A stretch of 64,000 bases of DNA from Mucilaginibacter straminoryzae. Its GTDB lineage: Bacteria; Bacteroidota; Bacteroidia; Sphingobacteriales; Sphingobacteriaceae. The stretch spans positions 117,846-181,845 of the forward strand of contig NZ_JALJEJ010000009.1 of NCBI RefSeq assembly GCF_022953055.1, in the 5' to 3' direction. Below are positions 35,749 to 44,681 of this stretch, one piece after another (positions within the stretch are counted from its first letter, which is position 1; the number at the start of each line of letters is the position of its first letter). The notes beneath the pieces are model-generated. The model saw only the letters and a program-made list of their open reading frames with translations, made no database searches and was not told the origin of the DNA. A program made the translations under genes and the position numbers.

Positions 35749-35781
35749 AGCATTATCTCAAGGCAATATTGCTTTTTTTTT
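35749..35781 (+). terminator. Probable terminator of cysS
   Basis: 8-bp stem with one mismatch (35749-35756 with 35766-35773) and a run of nine T. Weak stem but strong T-run. The remaining 220 bases to the next gene show no recognisable element. Confidence 0.55.
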
Positions 35782-36002
35782 GAAACCAAAGCCTTGCCAG
35801 ATTTGTATATGCATTACCCGCCACAGAAGTGGCCTGTTAAATTATCATATCAATAAAAATAAGAAAAGCTGACCCTGAATCTGCGAGCGCGATACTTTAT
35901 CGCCCGTGTACAATAAAATTGCATAAGTTGAGTTATTAACTATTATTGTAAATTAATTGTACGGCCCATCAGGTTTATTATTTATTTACGTTCAATCTAA
36001 GC

Positions 36003-36872
36003 ATGAATTTCAAGACACTATCTGTACTCCTCCCGATCGTATGTTTTACCCTTGCATCACAAGCGCAAAAAAAAGCTGATGTACAAACTGTAGTTGCTGC
36101 CGAAGATGCCTTTAACAAGGCCGTGGCGAAAAAAGGTATCAAAGAGGGCTTTTTAAGCGTTGCTGATCCCGAAGGAGTGGTATTTAAACCTGAAGCAGTA
36201 AACCTGACCGAGTTTTATGGCAAAATAGCCAAACAGCCTGGTACCCTTACCTGGACACCAAAATACGCCCGTATATCATCTGCCGGTGATCTGGCTTTTA
36301 CCGCCGGCCCGTATGTTTACCATAACGGACAGGGCGAAGATGACAAGGTTTACGGCCACTACATCTCTATCTGGCGTGCCGATGCGGATAATAAGTTAAA
36401 ACTGCTGTTGGATATGGGCATGCAACACCCGGAGGTGGAGCAGGACGAACTGATAGATTTTAAAGACCCGGATGTATCTAAAACTTCAGCCGCAAGCAAA
36501 GATCCGTTCCTGGGCAAGAAGATCATCATCAATACCGACAAGACACTTAATTATACACTAAGCAAATCTGCATTAGCCAGCTACCGCGAATTTTTCAGTC
36601 CGGAGGGACGTTTTTATTTCCCGGGCTTTCTGCCGATTGTAGGTGTAGATAAAACCATGAAGTTTTTAGCGAACGAAGCTATTTCCATTACCGCAGAAAC
36701 CGTAAACGCAGGCCGTTCGCTTAGCAGCGACCTGGCTTATACCTACGGCCGTGCGCGGATACAAAAAGGAAATATCGTAAGCAATTACAACTATGTACGC
36801 ATCTGGGAACCTGATGCTAACCACCGCTGGAACGTGATCCTTGAAATGTTTTCAGCGATAGAGAACGAATAA
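36003..36872 (+). CDS. Secreted SnoaL/DUF4440-like protein with two NTF2-type halves
   Basis: 289 residues with a signal peptide (cleavage after TLASQAQ). Two similar halves, about 25-135 and 180-285: each begins with a helix of the VVAAEDAFNKAVAKKGIKEGFL type and ends with strands YNYVRIWEPDANHRWNVILEM / YGHYISIWRADADNKLKLLLDM. This is the NTF2-like fold of SnoaL/DUF4440 proteins. No catalytic residues identified; function unknown. It ends at an octamer array that faces the one behind moxR. Confidence 0.8.
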   Translation: MNFKTLSVLLPIVCFTLASQAQKKADVQTVVAAEDAFNKAVAKKGIKEGFLSVADPEGVVFKPEAVNLTEFYGKIAKQPGTLTWTPKYARISSAGDLAFTAGPYVYHNGQGEDDKVYGHYISIWRADADNKLKLLLDMGMQHPEVEQDELIDFKDPDVSKTSAASKDPFLGKKIIINTDKTLNYTLSKSALASYREFFSPEGRFYFPGFLPIVGVDKTMKFLANEAISITAETVNAGRSLSSDLAYTYGRARIQKGNIVSNYNYVRIWEPDANHRWNVILEMFSAIENE

Positions 36873-36911
36873 TTGAAGAATTGAATGCGTGAAGGATAGA
36901 AGGATTGAACA
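36872..36911 (+). repeat. Octamer array after the SnoaL-like gene
   Basis: Five consecutive eight-base units with GAA at positions 4-6 (ATTGAAGA, ATTGAATG, CGTGAAGG, ATAGAAGG, ATTGAACA). It starts at the last base of the stop codon. Confidence 0.7.
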
Positions 36912-36942
36912 GCAAAATTCTCATTCTATCCTTCACTCATTC
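36883..36942. terminator. Long hairpin between convergent genes
   Basis: 19-bp stem with one mismatch (36883-36901 with 36924-36942), no T-run. It forms because the two octamer arrays behind the convergent genes are inverted copies. It may act as a bidirectional terminator or simply be repeat-derived. Confidence 0.55.
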
Positions 36943-36954
36943 CGTTATTCAAGC
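36923..36954 (-). repeat. Octamer array after the moxR stop codon
   Basis: On the minus strand four eight-base units (GCTTGAAT, AACGGAAT, GAGTGAAG, GATAGAAT) start directly after the moxR stop. Same GAA core as the opposite array. Confidence 0.65.
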
Positions 36955-37920
36955 TTAAAAAAGCTGTTCGATAATCTGATCCGCAGAAAGCCCTTCTGCT
37001 TCTGCCTGGTAGCTTCTTACAATACGGTGTCTTAAAATGGCTTTGGCTACCGCCTGTACGTCTTCAATATCCGGCGAATACTTACCGCTGATCACAGCAT
37101 GGCACTTAGCCCCTAATACCAGGAATTGCGAAGCCCTTGGCCCGGCGCCCCAGGTCAATAACCTTTTTATCTGCGGTGTGGCAAATTCGCTTTGTGGGCG
37201 TGTTTTAGAAACCAGCTTTACCGCATACTCCAGCACATGGTCTGTTACCGGTATATCGCGTACCAGTTTTTGAAAGAACATGATCTGCTCGGCATTCAGC
37301 ACCTTATGTACTTCTGCTACAGTAGTACCGGTGGTGTTTTTCACTACCTGTAACTCTTCGGCAAATGTGGGATAAGTAAGCGCGATGTTGAACATAAAGC
37401 GGTCTAACTGCGCCTCTGGCAAAGGGTAGGTACCCTCTTGCTCTATTGGGTTTTGTGTAGCCAGCACAAAGAAAGGCTGGGGCAATTTATAGGTAACACC
37501 GGCAGCAGTTACTGCCTTTTCCTGCATGGCCTCTAACAGTGCGGCCTGTGTTTTGGGCGGCGTACGGTTAATCTCGTCTGCCAGGATAATGTTAGAGAAA
37601 ACAGGGCCGTGTATGAATTTAAAACTGCGGTCTTCACCCAAAATTTCCGAGCCGATAATATCAGACGGCATCAGATCGGGTGTAAACTGTATACGGTTAA
37701 AATTAAGATCGAGCGCCCGGGCAACAGTTTGCACCAGTAAGGTTTTAGCCAACCCAGGTACACCTACCAGCAAACAATGACCGTTACTGAAAATAGCCAA
37801 CAGTACAGACTTTACAACTTCGTCCTGCCCGATAATTACTTTGCCTATCTCGGCACGCGCCTGCTCATAAGCTTTCTTTAGCGCGTCAGCCGCTTCAACT
37901 TCAGACCGGTAGGTAGACAT
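36955..37920 (-). CDS. MoxR-type AAA+ ATPase
   Basis: 321 residues. Walker A LLVGVPGLAKTLLVQ, Walker B IILADEINRTPPKTQAALLEAMQE, sensor 1 FVLATQNPIEQEGTYPLPEAQLDRFMF and the C-terminal lid. MoxR proteins act as chaperones maturing metal- or protein complexes, usually beside DUF58 and VWA-domain genes; none is here, so it is an isolated copy. It follows the SurA-like gene by six bases and is co-transcribed with it. Confidence 0.95.
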   Translation of the reverse strand: MSTYRSEVEAADALKKAYEQARAEIGKVIIGQDEVVKSVLLAIFSNGHCLLVGVPGLAKTLLVQTVARALDLNFNRIQFTPDLMPSDIIGSEILGEDRSFKFIHGPVFSNIILADEINRTPPKTQAALLEAMQEKAVTAAGVTYKLPQPFFVLATQNPIEQEGTYPLPEAQLDRFMFNIALTYPTFAEELQVVKNTTGTTVAEVHKVLNAEQIMFFQKLVRDIPVTDHVLEYAVKLVSKTRPQSEFATPQIKRLLTWGAGPRASQFLVLGAKCHAVISGKYSPDIEDVQAVAKAILRHRIVRSYQAEAEGLSADQIIEQLF

Positions 37921-37926
37921 AGGTAT

Positions 37927-39294
37927 TTATTTTGCTGCTACCTGCGGCGTGCTTACCCACTTCTTCAGGTCGCCGCAAGTCAGGTACTCATTATCAATCC
38001 TGATGTAATTCTCTTTACGTTTCTTCTCAAACCACTGGCTTACCACGCGGTTCAGCTTATCGCTATAAGCGGCATCTTTCAGTTTCGGAAAATCCTGCGC
38101 CAGATTTGCCTTGTGTGCATCCACTACAGATTTCAAATAATAGATCCGGTAGCTTTTCTTGGTATCCTGCCCTGTGTATAAGATTGGGGCAGATACGCCT
38201 CCTACCTTCATGGTATCAATTACCAATGCCACTTGAGGGTCCAGCTTATCAGTCGGGATAAAAGTGGTACGGCTTTGCACGTTCTCTGCATTCAGCATCA
38301 TACCGCCATTGTATTTGGTTTCCTTATCGTCAGAATAATATCCGGCAGCGGCAGAAAAGTCTACCTGTTTGTTCTTGGTCAGCAGGTTATAAACGCTGTC
38401 CGCACGTAATTTTGCACGGTCAAGACTTGCCTGGGTTAGCTGCGGGATGATCAGGATATGGCGTGCCCTTACCTGTTCGCCACGACGCTCGATCACCTGT
38501 AAGAAGTGGAAACCGAAGTCAGATTCGAAAACAGGCGACATTTCACCTGCTTTTAATTTAAACGCCCATGCGGTAAATTCTTTAACCATGGTGGTACGGT
38601 CAAAAAAGCCTAAATCGCCCCCTTCTATAGCAGATTGCGGGTCCTGCGAGTATAAACGGGCCAGGTTGCCAAAATCTTCGCCTTTTTTTATACGCTGTAA
38701 CAGGTCTTCGGCCTTTTGGCGCGCGAAGGCTTTTTCGTCCTTCGTCAATGTCGGGTTAAACACAATTTCACCCACTTCTACCTCTTTGTTAAAAGTAGGG
38801 ATGCTGTCTTTAGGGATATGCTCGAAATAGGTTTTTACTTCAAGTGGGGTAACGCTTACCTTTTCGGTGATCTTGCCGCGCATACGGTCTGCCACCATAC
38901 TCTCGCGGATCTCATTCCTGATCTCGTCCTTGTACTGGATAACAGAGCGCCCCAGGAACTGCTCTAACCGCTCCTGCCCGCCTGCACGTTGGATCATGGA
39001 ACGCATACGGCGTTCAATTTCATTGTCCACCTCGTCTTCCTTAACGGTAACCGAGTCTATAACGGCCTGCTGGGCCAATATCTTCTGGGTAAGCAGGTTT
39101 TGCATTACCTGGCATTTAACGGCCGGGTTAGGGTTACCGCCCTGAACAATGTATTGCGCGTACTGCTGTTCTATATCTGATTGCAGGATAATGCTACTGC
39201 CGACAACGCCTGCTATCTTATCAAGGGTGCGTTGTGCTTTTGAAACACTTACCAGCATTAAAAATGCCGCAAGGGCTATTCCGAATTTTCTCAT
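37927..39294 (-). CDS. surA: Periplasmic peptidyl-prolyl isomerase, SurA-like
   Basis: 455 residues with a signal peptide (cleavage after VSVSKAQ). SurA N-terminal chaperone core (IAGVVGSSIILQSDIEQQY, MQNLLTQKILAQQAVIDSV), first parvulin domain about 170-275 (LLQRIKKGEDFGNLARLYSQDPQSAIEGGDLGFFDRTTM, FGFHFLQVIERRGEQVRARHILI), and a second, more divergent domain about 280-390. A periplasmic chaperone for outer-membrane proteins. Symbol by architecture; orthology to E. coli SurA not proven. Confidence 0.88.
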   Translation of the reverse strand: MRKFGIALAAFLMLVSVSKAQRTLDKIAGVVGSSIILQSDIEQQYAQYIVQGGNPNPAVKCQVMQNLLTQKILAQQAVIDSVTVKEDEVDNEIERRMRSMIQRAGGQERLEQFLGRSVIQYKDEIRNEIRESMVADRMRGKITEKVSVTPLEVKTYFEHIPKDSIPTFNKEVEVGEIVFNPTLTKDEKAFARQKAEDLLQRIKKGEDFGNLARLYSQDPQSAIEGGDLGFFDRTTMVKEFTAWAFKLKAGEMSPVFESDFGFHFLQVIERRGEQVRARHILIIPQLTQASLDRAKLRADSVYNLLTKNKQVDFSAAAGYYSDDKETKYNGGMMLNAENVQSRTTFIPTDKLDPQVALVIDTMKVGGVSAPILYTGQDTKKSYRIYYLKSVVDAHKANLAQDFPKLKDAAYSDKLNRVVSQWFEKKRKENYIRIDNEYLTCGDLKKWVSTPQVAAK

Positions 39295-39440
39295 TTAATA
39301 TACAATAAACCAAACCGTAGCCTGCGCCCGGTCAACCTTCAAATTTCGCAAATTTTATTGAACTGCAGTCCTTTAAATGTCAATTATCCTGAAGCGCAGT
39401 TTTTTTGCGAATATGCTGATAATGCCGGGCCTGCTTTCAC

Positions 39441-39448
39441 TATTTTTG
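39441..39448 (+). promoter_or_regulatory. -7 box of the 39468 gene / rdgB operon
   Basis: TATTTTTG, a TAnnTTTG match, ending 19 bases before the ATG. No -33 TTG at the normal distance. Confidence 0.55.
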
Positions 39449-39467
39449 GTTAAAATTTGTTAAATAA

Positions 39468-40013
39468 ATGCTGAACGATAATCCGGCCGCGTTACGCTTT
39501 CTTCTTCAGGACGATCTGTACCTGCTTGCTGCAGAAAAACAAGCGTATGCAGAACAAGCGCAAAAGCCCCTTGAACAGGAAATTGCTGTAGAAAAACCTG
39601 TTCAGCCGGTAACCGTAATTGAAACGCCCCAGTTAAGCTTTAATTGCCTGGGCGATAACAAAAAGAACTTCCTGATCCTGACCAGCTATCCGGGACAGCA
39701 GGGCATGGCTGAAGCTCACCAAAAAGCATTGGAAAGCACTTTAGGCCGGAAAGACCTTTCTTTGGCCGATGTAGCCATTGTTAATTTAGCGGCTTATCCG
39801 CAAGCCTCGCATACAGATCTGTTCACTTTCTTCCAACCCAAAAAAATATTGATACTTGGTTCGGAAGCCGTGCCAAACGGTTTACCTGCTACCACTTTTA
39901 ACAAAATTATGCCGGTGGGTGATTTACAGCTACTGCATAGCTATGACTTTGGCGCTATGCTTGCCGACCGTGAAAAAGTAAAAGCCTTCTGGGAACAAAT
40001 GAAAAACTTTTAA
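39468..40013 (+). CDS. Unknown protein coupled to rdgB
   Basis: 181 residues, no signal peptide or membrane helix. The N-terminal 60 residues are Gln/Glu/Ala rich, probably a linker. Residues about 65-175 look like a small alpha/beta domain (KNFLILTSYPGQQG, LADVAIVNLAAYPQ, PKKILILGSEAVP). I do not recognise a family. Its stop shares a base with the ATG of rdgB (TAATG), so the two are translationally coupled, hinting at a nucleotide- or replication-linked role, but that is only context. Confidence 0.8.
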   Translation: MLNDNPAALRFLLQDDLYLLAAEKQAYAEQAQKPLEQEIAVEKPVQPVTVIETPQLSFNCLGDNKKNFLILTSYPGQQGMAEAHQKALESTLGRKDLSLADVAIVNLAAYPQASHTDLFTFFQPKKILILGSEAVPNGLPATTFNKIMPVGDLQLLHSYDFGAMLADREKVKAFWEQMKNF

Positions 40014-40597
40014 TGATGCAGGAACTCGTTTTCGCTACCAATAACAAACATAAGGTTGATGAAGTGGCCGCCAAAGTTGGCGGTTCTTTTAAGCTGCTTA
40101 CGCTTGCGGACATTGGCTGCACGGAAGACATTGCCGAAACCGGCCTTACCTTTCATGAGAATGCTTCCATTAAAAGCCGCTATATTTTCGACCATTACCA
40201 CCTGAACTGTTTTGGCGACGACAGCGGACTGGAGATAGACGCCCTTAACGGTGAACCTGGTGTTTACTCTGCACGCTATGCCGGAACACACGGCAACCAC
40301 GAGGCCAATATGGATAAGGTGCTGGCAAAACTTCAAGACGAAAGCAACCGCAGCGCAAGGTTCAAGACCGTAATTTCTTTACTATGGAATGGCGAAGAAC
40401 ATTTTTTTGAGGGAATAGTTGAGGGCTCCATCCGCACAGAAAGGGCGGGAAACGGGGGCTTTGGTTACGACCCCATCTTTCAGCCCGAAGGCTATGCGAT
40501 TACCTTTGCCGAAATGACCATGGAGGAAAAGAATAGCATCAGCCACCGTGCAAGGGCAATGGAAAAACTACTGGCATTTCTAAAAGCCAAAGCCTAA
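40013..40597 (+). CDS. rdgB: Non-canonical purine NTP pyrophosphatase
   Basis: 194-residue Ham1/RdgB enzyme that hydrolyses dITP/XTP to monophosphates, keeping them out of DNA. Motifs: ELVFATNNKHKVDEVAA, FHENASIKSRYIFDHY, CFGDDSGLEIDALNGEPGVYSARYAG, NGGFGYDPIFQP and SHRARAM. Start ATG 40013 overlaps the previous stop; a second ATG at 40016 is equally possible. Its stop overlaps that of the convergent OstA-like gene. Confidence 0.96.
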   Translation: MMQELVFATNNKHKVDEVAAKVGGSFKLLTLADIGCTEDIAETGLTFHENASIKSRYIFDHYHLNCFGDDSGLEIDALNGEPGVYSARYAGTHGNHEANMDKVLAKLQDESNRSARFKTVISLLWNGEEHFFEGIVEGSIRTERAGNGGFGYDPIFQPEGYAITFAEMTMEEKNSISHRARAMEKLLAFLKAKA

Positions 40598-42810
40598 TTA
40601 TCTGCTGCCTTTTTATTGGTTGTATCCCTCTTCAGCTTTAAACTATCCGCTGCAGGTTTAATTGTTTTATTCAGCGTACTGTCTGGCTTTGCTGACCCCG
40701 TTACCGGTTTACCAACAGGCTGCCCCTTAACAGCAGGCTTTCCGGGTGATGTTTTTGATGGCCGGACCGGCGGCGTAGTTACGCGCTTATACTTACCGGA
40801 CTTATCCAGTTCGGGTATGATCTGCTCCTTAGATTCGGGCCGGTCATGCGGTTTCCAGATAAACCCTTTTAAAAGCTTCTCATCATCTTTAAATTTCTCA
40901 GGCGGGCCGATCCGATGCTCGGGCTTGCTGATATTGATGATATTAAGCGGCTTGTTCTCTTTAAAATTCACCCGCATACGGGCAGCCAATGAGCGCGCCA
41001 TGTTGGTAATCTTGCCATTCTCGCGCTGGAAATAGATACTTTCTGCATTACCATCCACAAACATCCGGCTTAGTTTATTATTCACAAAAAAGCCTTTCAT
41101 CTTCTTCCCGCCAACCTGGTTAAAGTGTGTGGTATCGTTATCCTCTACATTGACGATAAACGAATTCGGGAACACATCCATATTATCCAGCTTCCGGTTC
41201 TTCATCTGCAGAAACAACGTATCACCAGACATTTGTGAACCTTGCGACCATAGCATCGGCTTCACGAAACAACGTATGGTAGAATCGCTCGTACTGTAGA
41301 ACAACGAATCGGCTTTGGCCTGCAGGTCTGATTTGAACAGCTTTGCATGATAATGTCCGTTCAGTATCCTGATCCGTGTAGTATCACTTAACACAAATTT
41401 CTGCCGCAGGTTAACAGAATCTGTCTTCAGGGTTTTATTCTTCAACGTATCTGTCGGGGCTTTCTTCCCTCCTGCCCCTTTTGCAACCGGCGTTAATGGC
41501 GGCTTGGCTGGTGCCTTCGGCGGCCCGAAAAAATTACGGTGTTGGTAGCTGGTATCTTTGGGGAACTGCGGCTTGATCGCAATCAGGAATTTGGAGGTGC
41601 TTTTAGGCGTTGCATCCAACGCCTTTTTAATCTTCGCCGTATCGCGGATACTGGCTAACCTGCGCTGTTCCTGTATCTGCTTAAACTCTTTATAGGTGAT
41701 CATCCGGGTTTCCAGCGTGTCCGCCACCATATAAATAGTATCCTGCTTTACCCTTTTTGCGGTATCGGCAACTGATGTTACGGTAGCAGGCTTAATCTCC
41801 TTCTTGCTATCCTTTACCTCTTTCTGTTTTACAGGCTGCGTATTGGGTGGTGCTTTGGCGTCTTTAACAACTGGCAGCGTCTTCTTCTTTACGCTGTCTG
41901 TTTTAGTGGTATCTTTTTCTTCCGTAATAAACGTCACCCAGGGGTTACGTGTTACCACCGCGCGTTCACCTTTTTCAAAGTAAGTGCCTATCTGCCCGTG
42001 CAGTGTAATCTTCTGCTCGTTATCGTTAAACACCACATTTTTTACTGCGCGCCCGTAGCCCTTCAACCGGTCATAGAAAAGGCTGTCGCCTTTTAGCGAT
42101 TTGGTGCTCTGGGTATACAAATTCTTCTTACCGAAAAAGGCTTGCTCGGTTATGGTATTGTAAGTACCGTTCTCAGTATAGAGGGTATCTTTATTCTTCT
42201 TGCCATAGATATGCGTTGGGCCATAGAAGTAAGCGATACGCGAACCGGAGTTGTAACGAAGGGTATCTGTTTTAATAATAGCATCTACGGTGTTCAGGAT
42301 CACATCATACCTGAAGTAGGCATCACGCGAGAACGCAAAGTAGTAGCCGTTAGTACTCGTAAGGGTATTATCTTTATTTACCAGTTTACCCCCGCCGGTG
42401 TATGTGCCGATACGTGTTGCAGTATTGTAAGTAAAATAATTAGTGGTGAGCACAGCATCGCGGTCTACCATTTTCACATTATCCGTTAATAAGGCAACGT
42501 GGGTGTTCCCGTTATAGTTCAGCTTATCCGAATAGATATTCAGCGTATCGCCCTGGTTGATGTTGACATTCCCGAAGGCGTCAAAAGCGTTATTCTGGGG
42601 GTAAAAGTACGCACTATCCGACCGCAGGGTGGAATAATCCTGCCTGAAAACGCCTTTGTAAACTTTAATTACATCGACACCGTTTCGCTTGATTCCCTGG
42701 CTGCGTTCTGAAGAAATAAGGTTTACTACCGATTTTTTTTGCGGCTGGCGCTGACTAAATGCAGCCAAACCTGTTAACAGCAATAAACCAGTGAACAAAT
42801 ATTTTAACAC
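40594..42810 (-). CDS. OstA-like protein, probable LPS transport component
   Basis: 738 residues with a signal peptide (cleavage after LAAFSQ). The first about 270 residues carry OstA/LptA beta-jellyroll repeats (KVYKGVFRQDYSTLRSDSAYFYPQNNAFDAFGNVNINQGDTLNIYSDKLNYNGN, then repeats of YFYGPTHIYG type). A proline/lysine/threonine-rich linker with TDSVKKKTLP follows (about 295-460), then another strand-rich region (480-650) and a basic, proline-rich C-terminus. Probably a periplasmic or outer-membrane LPS-bridge protein. Divergent from tilS. Confidence 0.82.
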   Translation of the reverse strand: MLKYLFTGLLLLTGLAAFSQRQPQKKSVVNLISSERSQGIKRNGVDVIKVYKGVFRQDYSTLRSDSAYFYPQNNAFDAFGNVNINQGDTLNIYSDKLNYNGNTHVALLTDNVKMVDRDAVLTTNYFTYNTATRIGTYTGGGKLVNKDNTLTSTNGYYFAFSRDAYFRYDVILNTVDAIIKTDTLRYNSGSRIAYFYGPTHIYGKKNKDTLYTENGTYNTITEQAFFGKKNLYTQSTKSLKGDSLFYDRLKGYGRAVKNVVFNDNEQKITLHGQIGTYFEKGERAVVTRNPWVTFITEEKDTTKTDSVKKKTLPVVKDAKAPPNTQPVKQKEVKDSKKEIKPATVTSVADTAKRVKQDTIYMVADTLETRMITYKEFKQIQEQRRLASIRDTAKIKKALDATPKSTSKFLIAIKPQFPKDTSYQHRNFFGPPKAPAKPPLTPVAKGAGGKKAPTDTLKNKTLKTDSVNLRQKFVLSDTTRIRILNGHYHAKLFKSDLQAKADSLFYSTSDSTIRCFVKPMLWSQGSQMSGDTLFLQMKNRKLDNMDVFPNSFIVNVEDNDTTHFNQVGGKKMKGFFVNNKLSRMFVDGNAESIYFQRENGKITNMARSLAARMRVNFKENKPLNIINISKPEHRIGPPEKFKDDEKLLKGFIWKPHDRPESKEQIIPELDKSGKYKRVTTPPVRPSKTSPGKPAVKGQPVGKPVTGSAKPDSTLNKTIKPAADSLKLKRDTTNKKAADN

Positions 42811-42827
42811 AGTGCGAAATTACTTTT

Positions 42828-42858
42828 TTGCTTGCGGTTATTAAATTAAATAATTTTG
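42828..42858 (+). promoter_or_regulatory. Promoter of tilS, near-leaderless
   Basis: TTG (42828-42830), 20-base spacer, TAATTTTG (42851-42858). The ATG at 42864 is five bases after the box. Confidence 0.65.
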
Positions 42859-42863
42859 AACCT

Positions 42864-44198
42864 ATGCTGCCAGTTACCGGCTTTAAAACCTTTGCTGAAC
42901 AAAACAGGCTTTTTAATGCCAACGATAAAATTATCGCTGCGGTAAGCGGCGGCAAAGATTCTGTGCTGATGGCACATTTACTAAAAGCCGCAGGCCATCA
43001 TTTTGTGATTGCTCATTGCAACTTTCAATTACGTGCCGAAGAGTCGCGACGCGACGAAGCCTTTTGCCATTTACTGGCCCAAAACCTTGGCGTTGAATTT
43101 TATACCCAAACTTTCCAGACCCAACAATACGCCCAACAACACGGTGTTTCTATCCAGATGGCCGCACGCGACTTACGCTATCAGTGGTTTGAACAACTAA
43201 GGCAGCGACTCGGTTTTAACCTGATTGCATTGGCGCATCATCAGAACGATGCCATCGAGACAATATTGTTGAACCTTACCCGGGGTACGGGTATTGCCGG
43301 TCTGCACGGTATTCGCCCACGAAACGGCAACCTGGTTCGCCCGCTGCTTTTTTTGACGCGTAAGGAAGTGGATGAAATTATCGTAAGAGAAAACCTGGAT
43401 TACGCGGAAGATAGCTCCAACGCCTCGACCAAGTATGCGCGTAACAAGATCAGGCATGAGGTGGTTCCGAAACTGAAAGAACTAAACCCCAACCTGGAAC
43501 AAACTTTTCAAAACCACCTGCAGCATTTTGCCGAACTGGAAGAGTTGCTGCAGCTAAAAGTGGATGAAGTGCGCGAAGACCTGTTCACCTATACCAAAGG
43601 CGAAATACATCTCCCGCTGTCAAAGCTTCGTTTATTAAAACCGCTGCATCTGCTCCTGAACGAGTTATTGAAACCCTATGGGTTTATTCCTACCACCATT
43701 AGTGATGTTATTGAAGCTTTGGATAAGCATGCAGGCCGCCGTTTTGAAGGCGACGGTTGGCTGCTGGTGCTCGACAGGGAGCAGCTGATTTTAAGTCCAC
43801 AAAGCAACTACTTGCCAACCAATGTGCAGGTCAACGCCAATGACGAAACCTGCATCTGGGGAACTTATCAATTTAAAATCAGCCATACATCGGCCCAGGT
43901 GCCGATACCGCCCGATCCGGCTATTGCTATGATTGACAGCGATCAGCTCATTTTCCCCTTAACGGTCAGAAGCTGGGAATTGAGCGATGCTTTCCGGCCG
44001 CTGGGCATGGAATCGAGAAAGAAACTAAGCGATTTTTTTATCGCCCGGAAAATTCCTTTGCACCGTAAAAGCCGCATTCCTATTGTGGTGAATGGCAACG
44101 GCGAGATCATCTGGATAGCGGGCCTGCGGCTGGACGACCGCTACAAAATAACCGCTGCTACTAAAAATTTTTCTATCTTCGAACTATCAGAGATCTGA
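42864..44198 (+). CDS. tilS: tRNA(Ile)-lysidine synthase
   Basis: 444 residues. Converts C34 of tRNA-Ile(CAU) to lysidine. PP-loop IIAAVSGGKDSVLMAHLL (near residue 25), RRDEAFCHLLAQNL, ALAHHQNDAIETILLNLTRGTGIAGLHGI, EDSSNASTKYARNKIRHEVVPKL, and the C-terminal domain with SDAFRPLGMESRKKLSDFFIARKIP. Start ATG 42864 lies five bases after the -7 box. The next gene begins directly after its stop. Confidence 0.97.
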   Translation: MLPVTGFKTFAEQNRLFNANDKIIAAVSGGKDSVLMAHLLKAAGHHFVIAHCNFQLRAEESRRDEAFCHLLAQNLGVEFYTQTFQTQQYAQQHGVSIQMAARDLRYQWFEQLRQRLGFNLIALAHHQNDAIETILLNLTRGTGIAGLHGIRPRNGNLVRPLLFLTRKEVDEIIVRENLDYAEDSSNASTKYARNKIRHEVVPKLKELNPNLEQTFQNHLQHFAELEELLQLKVDEVREDLFTYTKGEIHLPLSKLRLLKPLHLLLNELLKPYGFIPTTISDVIEALDKHAGRRFEGDGWLLVLDREQLILSPQSNYLPTNVQVNANDETCIWGTYQFKISHTSAQVPIPPDPAIAMIDSDQLIFPLTVRSWELSDAFRPLGMESRKKLSDFFIARKIPLHRKSRIPIVVNGNGEIIWIAGLRLDDRYKITAATKNFSIFELSEI

Positions 44199-44681
44199 AT
44201 GGCTGACAAACCTGCTTATACCGAAAAACAATACCTGGGAAGAGAATGGATACCCGTAACCATCCGGCTGATGCTTGCCATGATCTGTTTTGCCATTTAT
44301 TTTTTTACCGACGAACGCGAACGTAACGGCGACCTGCTGGTGGTAGTAGGCTTTGCCATTGTGATCATCTCTGTCATCATCGGTTTTCTGCCGCACTTCC
44401 GCACCCGGGTAATCAATAAAAGCCTTTTGCTGGACGGATTGTGGAGCAGCCGCCTGGTAAAGATTGACCTGAACAGCATTACCAAAGTGGAGAAAGGTAT
44501 CTATAGCCGGTACCTGTTTAACAACCCGGTGTATAACCTGCACCAGAAAGGAACCATTCGCTTTTATACCGGCGGTAATGATGCCATCCACCTGACCGAT
44601 CGCGACGGGCTGGTCTACATCATCGGTTCGCAACATGTAAATGAACTGCTTCGTGCCGTTCAGGAAGAAATGAAGAAATAA
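44199..44681 (+). CDS. Membrane protein with PH-like soluble domain, unknown function
   Basis: 160 residues starting immediately after the tilS stop (no gap). Two hydrophobic helices (about 23-40 and 48-66) and a strand-rich C-terminal part (residues 70-155, VINKSLLLDGLWSSRLVKIDLNSITKVEKG...GLVYIIGSQHVNELLRAV) that resembles bacterial PH-type domains following two membrane helices. No confident family. Probably a tilS operon member. Confidence 0.75.
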   Translation: MADKPAYTEKQYLGREWIPVTIRLMLAMICFAIYFFTDERERNGDLLVVVGFAIVIISVIIGFLPHFRTRVINKSLLLDGLWSSRLVKIDLNSITKVEKGIYSRYLFNNPVYNLHQKGTIRFYTGGNDAIHLTDRDGLVYIIGSQHVNELLRAVQEEMKK

